Counted from the first letter of the stretch, positions 1-11,287 are shown. The stretch is 64,000 bases of DNA from Norana najaformis (GCA_964023275.1 OZ029914.1:9679561-9743560); one strand, 5' to 3'. Notes: a model not told the origin generated them from the letters alone. Translations and numbers: made by a program.

Positions 1-1839
1 AAGCGATGACTGAATTTACTAATTGCAATAATACATGAGTCAATACATAAAACGATACAGGAATCTTTACCAGTAGGTGATCGTCCGACGTTTGATCACT
101 CGGAATTTTGAAATTTCATCATCTAAGTGTTGCAGACCACAATGAGTTTTGCTTTTTTTCTGCGTGTCATACACTACAATTTATTGCCTAGACTCTCCTA
201 GAGAGTTTTACTCAGAAGCCTCATTAAAGCCGCCTGTAAATGTAAATGCCCAGGATTTTCTATAGCAACAATATTAAAACTGCAGAAACAACAAATTAAA
301 ACAATTACATATTTGCCTATTTATTACAAAACGGCCAGAAACAATGATTAGGCGTATTATATCAAATGAAGTATTCCTAAATAGGCTTATGTCGATTCAG
401 ATGTGCAATAAGTGATTTCTTGCTCGAAAATGTGTTAAGCATTCACCCGCAATAGGCCAAATCTCGATTTCAATGGCTGTTCTGGGTCAAACATTCATTG
501 TTGGAACATATATTTGCTTCTGGCAATCTTTTCTGCTGCCATTCGATGACAGATATTTTGCATATTGAGCTCAATAAACCAATAAATGAATTTCGCAATG
601 TCATTCTTCTGAAAAAGTTTTCGTTTTAACCATGTAGTAATGTTGAAATACCCCTGAGAAGAAATCTGGGTAACTTTGGGAGCCTGATAATTTTGACCCT
701 GCAAACTCTAGATCACATGCATCTCACTTGAACTGCAGTGCTTCTGTGAGATACTGATTGATCCAGAGACCCAGTTTGAGTACGTCTGCATGGATTGCAT
801 GTATCACGAATTTTAAATTATCGTTTATCTTTTGCTTTAAATCAAAAGATTGAATTGCCCTAGGTCAAAATCTTTTAACTTTTATCTTATTTTCAAATCT
901 GGATCTGAAAATTCGCATATGTGATTTTCTTCTGCACATGCTATCGAGTTATCAAGGCATAAATAGCTGTCAACCACTGCAAGAATTTATTATATTACTT
1001 AAGTACAAATCAGGTAAGCTAAAGTGGTTGAAAGTACAAACAAACGCCTTCGTTCGCCCAATTACATGAAACACTTTATACGAGACAAACATAAGCATGC
1101 CAATTAAGACATGTTGTGTTTGGTATCGAAGAGGTTAGGTGAATGGGTCATAAAAGGGTAGCCAACGTTAGATTTACAAATAGGCTTGCTGTGTTTGCTG
1201 ACATTTGCAGGTCAGGCATGAGACATTTAGCGGCGAAATTTATGGTTTTATTTCACATGTCGTTGCCTACTGTCAGTGAGTAAATATTTTATTCACAGGA
1301 AAAAAGAAATGTGATCGGTATTCGAGCCCAGCAACAAGCCCGATCGAAAAATGGCATATACGAGCAAGACTATTATATTGGTTTTACTCTAAGAAGCAGC
1401 ACCCGAGAACTACAGTATTTCTTAATAATTGCTACGACTGATAATTGTTGAGGCAATTGAAGTTGATTTCTCATCTCCCATATCCATTAACTACAAATTC
1501 TATGTCTGTTTACTTAATATTTACTTTTATTGATGCGTAAATTACACTGTTGAGTGCTGTCCTCTTAAGAGGTTGTATTATTTCTGTGGCCCTTAGCACC
1601 AAGGCTATAGAACTAAATTAGACGTCACACGCACTGCCCCAATTTATGCAGTCGACGACATAGATGTGGAAGGAACACAGGCTTGACCGTTTGTATGCGG
1701 CGTCCCCCAACATGCAGACTGTATAACCTAACAGGCAGACACTTAACGCACGATTGCTTATGATCGTCTAATGATCCTGACTCATTAGACATTGGCATTG
1801 TCTAAATATAAAAAATTAATAATACAAGTAAGTAGAGAC
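1..1839. other. No recognisable gene
   Basis: AT-rich sequence. I see no convincing coding exon, RNA gene or transposon end here. The only ORF of note (495-704, minus) has no recognisable motif and is probably spurious. Confidence 0.5.
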
Positions 1840-2739
1840 ACAGCGCAAGTTATCGAAAATTCAAAAACCGTTGGAGAAGCCGGGATGAGATGTGTCAACT
1901 TTAGACCTGAATAACATCAAATAATTGGTAGAAAGAACTGAATTGGGCAGAGAATTCCAAAACTTTGGACCAGCCACTGAGAAGGCCGAAAGCCCAACAA
2001 TATTCGGGTAGTGGGAATAGTAAGTCACAGTTTCCATTGATCGAGTGCAATGTCTACTAGTGTTAAGAGTGAGTATGCAACGTAGATAGGTCAGCTGATT
2101 TAAATTTAGTACTTTGTGAACTGCAAGACAGATTTGAAATGAATGTTTTTGCTCAATGGGCAGCCAGTGCAATGAATGTAATATTGGAATGTAATATTAA
2201 GATGCTGATATTTAGGAGTCTTTGTTATTGCTCTGGCAAGAGAATTTTCAACGAATTGTAGTTTGTGCAAATCTCCGTTAGTGATACCAAAATGAAGTGA
2301 GTTACAGTATTCAAGTCTGCGGTTGATTAAGACAGGCAAAAGAGATTTGATTCTACGAATATCCCATATATGAAGGTGAGCTCATCTATATGCGGCCGGA
2401 ACACAGTTTAAAATGACACGGTGGAATCCAACACCACGCCCAAACGGCGTGAGCATTCATTGCGGTTAATAAGTAAGCCACACAACTAAACAGACGTAAG
2501 GCAGTCAAATTTACGTAGTTGCTGTCTTGTGTCTTGCAAAAGAAATTCGGTTTGAGAAAGATTCAGAAGTTTGTTACTAGTCATCCAAGACCGAGCATCG
2601 TCAAAACAGAAACAAGTAGTTGGAGTGCAGGATTAGACGCGGAACCTTTAAACGAAATGAAGAGTTGGGTATCATCAGCATGAACAGGAGAGTCAAGTGA
2701 AGCTATCAGTGAGTTGTGAACCGAGTGCAGTGGTATATA
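1840..2739 (-). pseudogene. LINE reverse transcriptase remnant (antisense)
   Basis: Decayed non-LTR retrotransposon. Read on the minus strand, about 2690-2620 gives the catalytic-type motif HADDTQLF. About 2340-2230 gives the thumb segment (RRLEYCNSLHFGI, then LHKLQFVENSLARAITKTPKY). About 2172-1861 gives the usual C-terminus (HWLPI, later FSVAGPKFWNSLP). Several frameshifts separate the blocks, so no intact protein is possible. The reading LYTT near 2735 borders the left end of element 1, and the upstream part of the same RT may resume beyond 5172, which would make element 1 an insertion into this LINE. The clade is CR1/L2/jockey-like by general pattern and is not resolved. Confidence 0.85.
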
Positions 2740-2790
2740 ACACTGGATCACAACGAAAGCAATTCATGTGCCTTATATTGATTCAAATGT

Positions 2791-2846
2791 GCTGATTCCA
2801 AATATGAAGTCAGAATCTGCCCAGCAAGTCTAGATTTTAAGTTATG
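2791..2846 (+). repeat. Inner inverted-repeat arm, element 1 left
   Basis: Starts GCTGATTCCAAATATGAAGT and pairs with the complement of 5001-5056. I count 11 mismatches in 56 bp with no gap. Confidence 0.85.
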
Positions 2847-3023
2847 ACGTAAGGACTCATTTTCGGTTATGTCTGTACATTCTGTTGTATGTGTCTCCAC
2901 GATTGCTGCCAGTGATACGTGCATGCCTGCAAGTGTCGCCTGAAATATTCCTAACAGCAAGCCTGCAGCAGCCGCTAGACATGATTGGGCATGTCAGCGA
3001 GCTGACGTCAGCATCAGTACCAG

Positions 3024-3030
3024 TATATAA
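3024..3030 (+). promoter_or_regulatory. TATA box of element 1
   Basis: TATATAA lies 73 bp upstream of the first ATG of the transposase-like ORF. TGACGTCAGCA (CRE-like) lies about 20 bp further upstream. Element 2 has a comparable layout with AAGTCAGCA upstream of its own TATA box, so this is probably the element's own promoter. Confidence 0.55.
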
Positions 3031-3102
3031 GGCGAGATTGCGTAGAACGAAGGTGAAGTTTTCTTATATAGCTGTAGCTAGTGTGTGAGATTTAATTTTG
3101 AA

Positions 3103-4778
3103 ATGAATAGGCGAGGCTGTGTTAACCATCCAGACAATTTTTGCTATGTTTGTGGTAAATATACTCTTGTGACCAGCGCAAGAAGTTAACTAAGAGAGTG
3201 ATGATTGATTACAAGTATTATTTTGGATGTCAAATCGGAGACCAGGTTAAAAGTTGGGCACCTCATGTCTGCTGCACCATGTGCTACTCTGGGCTTACAC
3301 AGTGGTTGAATGGCAAAAGGAATTCAATGCCGTTTGCTGTGCCTATGGTGTGGCGCGAGCCAAGAAATCATCATGCAGACTGTTATTTCTGCATTACTAA
3401 AGTTGCTGGATTTTCGAAGAAAAATAAGTCTAAAATCGTTTATCCTGATTGCGAGTCCGCTCTAAAGCCAGTGTCGCATGATGAAGAGAATCCAGTACCA
3501 TTTCCGCCTGCTGCGGGTGCTGATGAAACGGACAGTTCTGGTGGTAATACAGAAGATGACGTTACTGTTTATGGATCCAGTGATCAAGATTTGGAAGAGG
3601 GTAGGCCGCATTTGATAAGGCAAGGTGAGTTAGATGATCTGGTGAGGGACCTATCTTTGTCAAAGGAGAAATCTGAACTGTTAGCCTCCAGACTAGGGGA
3701 GTGGAACTTGCTTCAAAAAGGTACCACAACATCACACTTTCGTTATCGTCACAAACAGTTAGCTACATATTACAAACTGGAAAATGATATCTGTTTCTGT
3801 ACTGACGTGAACGGTCTCATGCTGAATTTAGGTTGCGAATACGTTCCTGATCAGTGGAGACTGTTCATAGATTCCAGCTTTCAAGCGAGCTTGAAAGCTG
3901 TGTTGGTGCACAATGGTAACGAAAAGCCGTCTGTTCCTATAGCCCACGCTGTAGGCCTCAAAGAGACATATGATTCAATGAAACTCATTTTGAAAGTGAT
4001 CAACTACTCAGACCACAAATGCAACATCTGTGCGGACCTCAAAGTGGTAGCACTTATTCTAGGCCTACAGCTGGGGTACACAAAACATATGTGCTTTTTG
4101 TGCTTGTGGAACAGTCGTGATGACAGCAACCATTACAAAGTGAAACTGTGGCCTCCTAGATCTGAGCACATTGTTGGTCGGCACAACGTGCAACACGAAC
4201 CATTGGTTGATCCATTGAAAGTGTACTTACCACCACTTCACATTAAACTGGGCGTCATGAGGAATTTCGTAGTGGCAATGGATCGTACTGGACAAGGCTT
4301 CCAGTATCTGAGAGATAAATTTGGAGCCGTCAAAACTGATGCTAAGCTGAAGGCTGGAATTTTTATTGGGCCAGAAATCCGCGAACTAATGCGTGATACT
4401 GTATTTAGAACCAAGCTCAACCCACTGGAATTTGCCGCTTGGGATGCATGTACGTTGGTGGTGCAAAACCTCCTTGGGAATCACCGAGCTGAGAACTATG
4501 CTAAACTCGTTAGCAACATGCTAACAGCATATAAGCCACTCGGCTGCCGGATGTCACTAAAAATACATTTCTTACATTCCCATCTGGATTTTTTTCCACC
4601 AAACTTGGGTGATGTAAGCGATGAGCATGGAGAGAGATTCTATCAAGACATCTCCACCTTTGAAGCAAGATATCAGGGCCACTGCAATTCCAACATGATG
4701 GGCGATTACTGGTGGTTTCTGCAGCGGGCAACAGCGGCCACTCACAAACGCAAGAGCAAGTGTCTAAAGCACTTTTGA
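3103..4778 (+). pseudogene. DDE-type transposase-like protein, element 1 (one frameshift)
   Basis: About 558 residues if read through a single lost base at 3184-3185. The first frame (3103-3183) gives MNRRGCVNHPDNFCYVCGKY, and the frame resumes at 3186 with LTKRVMIDYKYYFGC and runs open to the stop at 4778. Numbering from the ATG at 3198: a Cys/His cluster at 20-64 (WAPHVCCTMC, HHADCYFC); an acidic linker at about 91-160; then an RNase H-like block with D225 (RLFIDSS), D280 (ICADLK), C299 and C302 (CFLCLW), H457/H460/H462 (HFLHSHL) and E476/E479 (DEHGER). D225-D280 is 55 residues and D280-C299 is 19 residues, both identical in element 2. What is seen is the motif conservation and the flanking inverted repeats; the catalytic role is inferred. 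I recall this family as multi-copy 'uncharacterized' proteins in other invertebrates but cannot check that here. Confidence 0.78.
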
Positions 4779-5000
4779 ACTCGTATAGAGTTAAAGCTAG
4801 AGACAAAATTTCGAAATGTATGCTTTCATCTGAGTAACATACATATATTCATATTACATTTTAAAACATATTTTAATTTCAAGTTATAAAAGAATAACAT
4901 TTTGTTTCTTGTTATGAATACTCTGAGTTTGCATAATTACACAGTTATAAGGAAATACTAGTTCTGTAAAGAGTTTGCATAATTATTAGCATGTATGCCG

Positions 5001-5056
5001 CATATCTTAAGATCCTGACGTGCTACACAAAATCTGACTTCAGATTTGGAATCAGC
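5001..5056 (-). repeat. Inner inverted-repeat arm, element 1 right
   Basis: The reverse complement starts GCTGATTCCAAATCTGAAGT and aligns without gaps to 2791-2846. It lies about 220 bp downstream of the transposase stop codon. Confidence 0.85.
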
Positions 5057-5171
5057 AGATTCGATTTAGTGTAGTACACATAACATATGCCTAGTAGCAG
5101 GCGCACTGGTGTGTAATGTCTCAACCGATGGCGCACCAAAACCAAGCCGCAATCAGGTCAATATCCAGTGT

Positions 5172-5270
5172 CCTTTTATAGATCGTTTAATAATTTTGGG
5201 CTCCTTACAGCGAGATTCTTCGACCAAGTTTTGTACAATAGGCCTATGGTTTAGATGACCAGTCGTAAGG
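5172..5270 (-). other. Possible continuation of the interrupted LINE
   Basis: Read on the minus strand, about 5215-5180 gives SPKLLNDLY, which resembles the SVLGPxLFxLYT block expected just upstream of the LYTT segment on the other side of element 1. The match is short and should be treated as suggestive. Confidence 0.3.
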
Positions 5271-5273
5271 ATG

Positions 5274-5350
5274 CAGAATGATCTCGCTTGTGCTCTCACT
5301 AAAATTCCCAAACATCATCACGTCATTTATGTACTAAAATCACTTCACTT
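5274..5350 (+). pseudogene. LINE fragment (family A)
   Basis: Encodes LACALTKIPKHHHVIYVLKS, closely matching the thumb region of the LINE at 7743-8190 (LARAVTKSPKYHRITSVLKS). It stops where a SINE begins. Confidence 0.65.
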
Positions 5351-5351
5351 T

Positions 5352-5465
5352 CTTAACCATGATCGGGTCAGATCCTTCACCATCGCTGCCCATTTGAATG
5401 AGTGCCACACCATGCACTTAAGGTCCCGTGAATCGACCGCGCTAGCCCGAGATTAAAATCTCTTT
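5352..5465 (-). mobile_element. SINE-1 body fragment
   Basis: The complement reads GAGATTTTAATCTCGGGCTAGC and runs to a 3' module containing GGGCAGCGATGGTGAAGGAT. The same order occurs at 23270-23480, 30999-31105 and 59500-59610. The tRNA-like head is missing from this copy. Confidence 0.65.
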
Positions 5466-5504
5466 AAAAATCTACTATCGGAACGGAAAAGTATACTGTT
5501 CTAA

Positions 5505-6810
5505 AGGAAAAAGAGCGGGAATACTGGGATAGACTGATCGTCTCCGACTCAAAGGACAGCTGGATGGAGCTTTGACATAATTTGTCAGCTATCATTGATC
5601 GCAGACAAAGTTCACGGAGACCGTCGTGTTGTGAAGAAGAGTATACCTGCGCCACTTGATGAAGAAGGTCTCCGATGTTCGCCGTGATACAGAGGGTTCA
5701 GCTCTACACAAGAACTGGATGACCGAATTCTTCTTCGATCGCTTTGAAAGGGATACCGACGTTGGATTCAAATCGCTTCCACTGTCTTCGATGCCAAAGG
5801 CATTCACACTGGACCCTATTGTGACCTTCCCACTTAAAGATTTTGCTGATGGGTTGCTGCCGTTTGTGGTTTGACTCTGCAACGTCCCACTGGGTCAGAA
5901 GCGTGCAGTCAATCGATAATTAATTAACAACATGGCATGGACCCTGATAACATCAGCAGTTACCGCCTATCTCTAACCTAACCTTCATGTCAAAGGTTAT
6001 TAAGTAAGTTTTGGTGAAGCAAAGGCACAAGTCGTTCGTGCAACCTCATGCCCAAGCTACATTCAAGCTTCAGAAAAGGTTATTCCATTGAGACGGTTGT
6101 GTTGCGGCTCATCTCGTATTATCTGTGACGCCATCGACTCCAGATACTCGACGATGCTTGCTCTGTTGTGCTTGAGTGCAGGGTTTGACGCAGCGAATCG
6201 TATCATCCTCCTTACTCGACTTAGAACAACGTATGCAATGGCTAATAAACTTACAGAGTGTCTCATCTCCTTTCTGGTTCAGCAAATTATGATGATAGCT
6301 TATCGATCAAAAAACCCGTTTTTGGCACCAGCTCTATTTTGATGTTCCGCAAGGCTATCTGCTGGTGCCTCTTGTGTGCATATCGTAGATGACCGATATG
6401 AGCAGCTCATCATCAATCTTCTGTAACTCGGGTTCTTCGATATGTTGTACGTCCAGCTGTACACAACATGCCATCCATCTGACGCACTCGCTTGGGCCTC
6501 TAAAGCATAGAATATTGTTGTTGGTGTGCAGTCATGGATGTCATCAAATGGGCTTAAGCTGAATTCGACAAAAGTGCAGTACATATGGCTTGGCACACGA
6601 CGATCGAGATCAAAGATGGCAAGGAGACGATAGCGGCCGAGTTCCAAGGATGGGTACCACAACGTGTCGTCTGCGAACCCGGCGTTCTTTTCGACGAGGA
6701 CTTAGCTATGGCGGATCGCATTAACTCTTTAGCTATCACCTGTCTGGAATAAACTCCCGCTAGAATTACGACAATTATCTGACCTATCACATGAACTCAT
6801 CAACAAGTCT
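5505..6810 (+). pseudogene. LINE reverse transcriptase, nearly whole length, broken (family A)
   Basis: Successive RT blocks can be read in several frames: EYWDRLIVSDSKDSW and SAIIDRRQSS (5519-5615); a finger block ending TLDPIVTFPLKDFADGLLPF (to 5870); DPDNISSYR and FRKGYSIETVVLRL (5940-6110); DAIDSRYSTMLALLCLSAGF (6130-6190); VQLYTTCHPSDALAWASK and SSNGLKLNSTKVQYIWLGTR (6440-6605); and a WNxLP-like C-terminus at 6750-6800. The order matches a non-LTR RT. Frameshifts and stops leave it inactive. It is the longest copy of the family whose 3' ends recur at 7743, 10139, 14424, 20250 and 23695. Confidence 0.85.
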
Positions 6811-7439
6811 CCTTTTGCATCACTTAAACAATAAAAACTATAACACGTCTCCTTTTGTACTCGAACCCTTTGTGCTCTGCATGTGCTAGGCCTATGCTAT
6901 AGGCTTATTCGTTTTAACATCTTTGTAGTCCAAATAGGGCCTGCTTACACATTTAGCTGTCGTGTTCGGTTTTCTGTTTACAAAAGCATGGTTCGGTGGT
7001 CTCAGTGAAAACCACACGTCATACATCGACTTCGTAAAACTATAGCAGACAGTATGACAGGTAGTCAAAAGGAAGTTTTGAATAGAGTTTATACAGAGCC
7101 CACAAGTCGTGCGGTTTGATTTATACTTCAATATGTGTTTGAAAACATGTTGACTTGCTCGATGCAAATACACAGCGGCCTTCTCAGAAGAGGTTCGAAT
7201 CTGAAAATATCACGATGTTAACTTATTTATTTTTATTTATTTATTGCGGTGCTCAAGCTGCTAGAACCAGTTAGTCCCTTCGTCAGCATCGGTGCCAAGT
7301 CAAGCATTTAGATTGGATAAGGTACGTTTCCTGGATTTTTCAATGCCTCACACTGTTTCAAGAATAAAATTATAATGTTTAGGAAGCATTTAATATGGTT
7401 TCCAAAATAGAATTTTCTACCCCTTTCCCATACGTTTGT
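6811..7439. other. No recognisable gene
   Basis: Short T-rich run at 7226-7245 (TTTA-type). No coding similarity seen. Confidence 0.5.
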
Positions 7440-7662
7440 ACGCTTCAGCTCAATTTGACCCATCAGGTCTTTAATGGTAAATAACATCAAGAAATATATA
7501 AATAAGACCTAAAACGAGCTGTTTGCTTCCAGCGTGTGAGCATGAGTCTCTGGGACTAAAATTCCCGAGCACCATAGTTGCTCTTGAGCCTCGTCTTTTC
7601 ATGTGTGCCTATTATCTTTTCACCAGGAGATGCAGCTTTTTACTCAAAAGGACGTTACTATG
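7440..7662 (+). repeat. Interspersed repeat R1, copy 1
   Basis: Shares an ordered series of blocks with 59835-60095, including TTTAATGG(T/C)AAATA, GCAAGAAATATA-like text, CTCTTGAGCCTCG and CACCAGGAGATGCAGCTTTT. It ends a little upstream of a family A LINE. Type unknown. Confidence 0.6.
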
Positions 7663-7742
7663 GGGCCGCAAGGAGGTTGCCTAAACTGGAATACTTGGGG
7701 GCCTCAAGGCGAATTCACTTGTCCTGAATGTAGACAAAACCC

Positions 7743-8412
7743 AGACAAAAAACGCCTGCAAGCAATCCAGAAAGATCTCGCTCGTGCTGTCACCAAATCT
7801 CCCAAATACCATCGCATCACTTCCGTTCTCAAATCACTTCACTGGCTTAAAATATTTGAACGAATAGAGTACAAAGTCCTTTCACTTATCCACAACACAC
7901 TTCGTTCCTCCCAACCATCCTTCTTTGCCAGTTATTTACAATCCAACCACTCCGTTAACCCGCTCCTCTTCTGCCCTAACATTTCTCCACCCTCCCCTCA
8001 CCTCATCCTTAAAATTTGGAAATCGCTCCATAGCCATAGCTGCTCCAACCCTCTGGAACACACTCCCACCAGAATTGCAACAATGTTCACATCCATCATA
8101 AGAACTCACCATCACTTCACCCATTGCAATCTCTCCGCAGGTCTTCCACTCAAAACTGAAAACACTCCTGTTTGGCAGATCTTATTCTGATTCCTCTTCT
8201 TCCCTTATCTTTCTTGCAGATCCGATACCAAACACCACCCACCTTAGCCGTCTGACTGTCTACCTGCCTGACTCTTGGATCTTGACCTGAAACCGAACTC
8301 ACATTGCCTATCGATTTTGTTTAGACTGAGCGCCTGTGAATAAGTTGGTTCCCACGACTCAGCTTTCGTTGGGCGCTGTAGAAATCTCGAGATTACGATT
8401 ACGAATTTGAAT
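7743..8412 (+). pseudogene. LINE 3' end (family A)
   Basis: The ORF portion 7743-8190 encodes KRLQAIQKDLARAVTKSPKY, then VLKSLHWLKIFERIEYKVLS, and ends after ENTPVWQILF. This is the RT C-terminal region of a non-LTR element. A 3' UTR follows (CTGACTCTTGGATCTTGACC and TCGATTTTGTTT blocks) and a tail of ATTACGATTACGA. The same UTR and tail are found at 10139, 14424 (minus), 20250 (minus) and 23695, which defines the family by its TTACGA tail. Confidence 0.85.
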
Positions 8413-8440
8413 ATGAACTTAATTCTTTGTGGGTCAGAAT

Positions 8441-8462
8441 ATAACCCTAACCCTAACCCAAA
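8441..8462 (+). repeat. Short telomere-like (CCCTAA)n tract
   Basis: Three tandem CCCTAA-type units followed by degenerate variants up to about 8485. Too short to be an active telomere; probably an interstitial or incidental tract. Confidence 0.5.
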
Positions 8463-8539
8463 ACCCTGACCGTTACCCTAATCCATTCCGCTGTCGATTT
8501 TTCACGTCCTCTCCAACCACATGCAGAAACGCCTATCGA

Positions 8540-8582
8540 TAATAATAATTAATAATAATAATTAATAATAATAATTAATAAT

Positions 8583-8652
<70 letters not shown>
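8540..8652 (+). repeat. (AAT)n microsatellite
   Basis: About 110 bp of AAT repeats, the first third interrupted as AATAATAATT. A second trinucleotide tract, (ATC/ATT)n, follows at 8751-8835. The ORF spanning both (poly-Asp, poly-Leu) is an artefact of the repeats. Confidence 0.9.
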
Positions 8653-8653
<1 letters not shown>

Positions 8654-8894
8654 TCTCACATGGATTTATTCGCAAATTTTGTAACTTAGAGTTCAATCCT
8701 CCATGTATCGAAGAATCGATGATGTAACGTTCACGAAAAAATAGGAAACAATTATTATTATTATCATTTTCATCGTCATAATCGTCATCATCATCATCAT
8801 CATCGTCATCATCATCATTATTACTATTATCATTACTAAACTCGTATTTATAACGCTTAAAAAGTGTCAACGGCGTGTACTCTGATACCATCAT

Positions 8895-10138
8895 ATTACT
8901 CAGAAAAACATCGGCATTCGCATCGGAGTCTTTCGCGGCAATACAACGCCCAAAAAGGCCATTCTCATATTGATTCTTTCCATGGCAGTGGGAATGCTGG
9001 GAATGTGTCCCTTCGAGCTGTCAGGAGTTTCCAGTTGAGCATAACCATTATCGTTCAATTCTGGCATTGAGCAAGAATGGCAGACAGGAGATCGTGGGTG
9101 GCCACAGCTGATGCCAAACAGGCCAAAGAAAATCCTTTATTATTATTGTTATTACTACTAAAAAGTTTTTGTTGTTTGTTGCAGACTATTGTGTGTGAAG
9201 TTGTGCATGCGTCAATATTTAACTAGTACCATATCGTCAAATGATTGCAGTGCGTGATGGGAAGCATACTGCAAACACAGATTTGAACATGGCATTTAGA
9301 TTACTAGACTACTACTATTTAATCATTGTCCAATGTTAAGTGACATCGCGTAGTGGCGCCAAAAGGACATAGCCGGCTATAAAAACTAGTAGGCTTCAAA
9401 TGGCCGCAGTAAAAACTTTCAAGAATATGCATAGTGCCGGGTTTACAATGATTTTGAGGCCACGGTCCTCTTTCCCATTATACCAATGCTAAACGCCCAA
9501 CAGTGTCTAGTTGGCCATTGACTAAATATTGTCTGTTTAATATTGCCCAACGACGACGAATAGGACTCCAATAAGGACCTATTTCATAACATTAAGTGAC
9601 ATTAACCATGAGAGGCATAAGTGGCTAGTGGTTTGGTAAGACGCAATGTAAATATTCCGATACATAGTTGCATGAGTGCATGCTAGTTGGACGCTCGAAA
9701 ATGTGAAACATCTCGTTGGATTAACTTATTCCATCTTACCTTATCTCAAAATCTATCATCTTATCTCGTCATCTATTTCCTCTTCATCTTGAACAGCAAA
9801 ATAAGAAGCGAATAAGCGACGAAGAAGTAATGAAAGCAACTAGAAAACAAGTATGAAAGCAAGAAATTAAAGCAGACGAGAAACAAATAAAGAAATGAGA
9901 AACGAAGAAATGCAGATATGAGAATCGGAGATAAACGAAGATACCCATAGGCTAAACGAAAAAATGCGGAAAGGAGAGAGTAAGATTACTCCCTAACCTA
10001 CGAAATCCTTAGCATCAATTATTGCAATGAGGAATATGTTCTAACTTCACTTCCAATCAGCATAGAACTGAAATTCGAACTGTAGTTAGAATCGACAGTA
10101 CATTTCAAACGTAAGCCTATATGGAAATCTACTCCTCT
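8895..10138. other. No recognisable gene
   Basis: Mixed-composition sequence with A-rich stretches at 9790-9990. I find no coding similarity or transposon termini. Confidence 0.5.
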
Positions 10139-10362
10139 TCCGAAGATCCTATCCTGATTCCTCTTCTTGCCCTAGTCAAACACCACCCACTGTAGCCGTC
10201 TGATTTTCTTCCAGCGTGACTCTTGGATCTTGATCTGGAACCGAACCCTTCTTGCCTATCGATTTTGTTTTAGCTGTGCGCCTGTGAATAAGCTGGTTTC
10301 CGCGACTTAGCTTTTGTTGCGAGCTGCAGAAATCCCGAATTTACGATTATGATTACTCACGT
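10139..10362 (+). mobile_element. LINE family A 3' UTR copy
   Basis: Begins GAAGATCCTATCCTGATTCC and contains GACTCTTGGATCTTGA and GCCTATCGATTTTGTTTT. It ends in a TTACGATTATGATTAC tail. Same layout as 7743-8412, but 5' truncated so that only the UTR remains. Confidence 0.8.
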
Positions 10363-10720
10363 TGCTAGACAAGCTCGCAAAAGTCTTCTTTCTTCAGCGC
10401 AAAAGTCACCCAAAGGAAGTCAGAAGCTGTTCCTTCTGCTCTGCTCTGCTTAGAATTATTCTCTCTAGATAGACAGTCAAGTGTAACTGCGCTTAGGCGA
10501 CTCCCATTCTTGTTATATAGGGAGGTCACGCTTCGCCGAGTCTAGTATACAACTCGATGTGATGGACGTCAGACTCGCCATTGCATCAGTGCTATTGCTT
10601 AGTCTCTCTTATACTTCGTGGCCTCTAAATCTTCTGGCTCTTACTTGTAACTCTGTCGCATGACTGAAATCCAAACAGATTGGAATGTGGAGAGACAGAA
10701 TAGTCAACTTGGAATCTGCT

Positions 10721-11105
10721 TCCTTCCTTCCTTCCTTCCTTCATTTCTTCTTTCCTTCCTTCCTTCCTTCATTTCTGCTTTCCCTCCTTCCTTCCTACCT
10801 TCATTCATTCTTTCTTTCTTTCCGTTCTTTCTTTTCTTTCTTTCTTGTTTCCTTCCTTTATTTCTTCCTTCATTTTTCCTTCACTTCATCCTTCATTCCT
10901 GCCTTTCTTCCTTCCTTCCTTCCTTCTTTCATTCCTGCATTCCTGCCGTGTTTCTTTTCTTCATTCATTCCTACCAGCCTGTCCGTCTGTCTGTGCATCT
11001 GCATTTCAATCAGTCTGTATTTGTCTGTGTCTGTCTGTATGCCTGTCTGTCTGTCCCTCTGTTCGTGTTTCTGTCAGTCCGTCCGTTTGTCTGTCTCAGT
11101 CTGAG
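10721..11105 (+). repeat. (CTTC)n and (TGTC)n low-complexity tract
   Basis: 10721-10950 is a pyrimidine-rich CTTC/TTTC array, and 10976-11105 is a TGTC array. Overlapping Phe/Ser/Leu-rich ORFs in all plus frames come from the repeats and are not genes. Confidence 0.9.
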
Positions 11106-11287
11106 ACTTCTGATACCAGGGGTGAAAAGTGAAGGGGTTTGGTATTTACCCATTCAGGGTAGCACTAATGGATTTCGAGGAGCTACACATAACGAAGGTG
11201 ATGATGCCCCCCGAAGCTACGCACAGGTCGACAATGACATCAATATCGTCCCATTCAGGGTATGACTTGGAGGAAGAGGTAATATAG

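Larger units (their letters stand above)
2740..5171 (+). mobile_element. DNA transposon, ACACTGG-type TIR, element 1
   Basis: The outer ends both read ACACTGGAT inward (2740-2748 and the complement of 5163-5171). An inner inverted repeat pairs 2791-2846 with 5001-5056 at about 45 of 56 positions and begins GCTGATTCCA on both sides. The inner block and the ACACTGG tip are shared with element 2 at 32166-34796. A TATA box and one long ORF lie between the arms. The outer spacing is unequal (51 bp on the left, about 115 bp on the right), so the right end may carry an insertion. No clean target duplication is left: GGTATATA on the left against CCTTTTATA on the right share only TATA. The inner repeat is certain; the outermost bases are inferred by comparison with element 2. 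Confidence 0.72.

Noticed and set aside
3103..4778. Calling the element 1 protein a RAG1 or Transib homologue
   Set aside because: Only the order and spacing of putative metal- and zinc-binding residues match; overall sequence does not, the termini are not CACWRTG-type and the target duplication is not 5 bp.
8441..8485. Telomere
   Set aside because: Only three CCCTAA units followed by degenerate text, inside the sequence.
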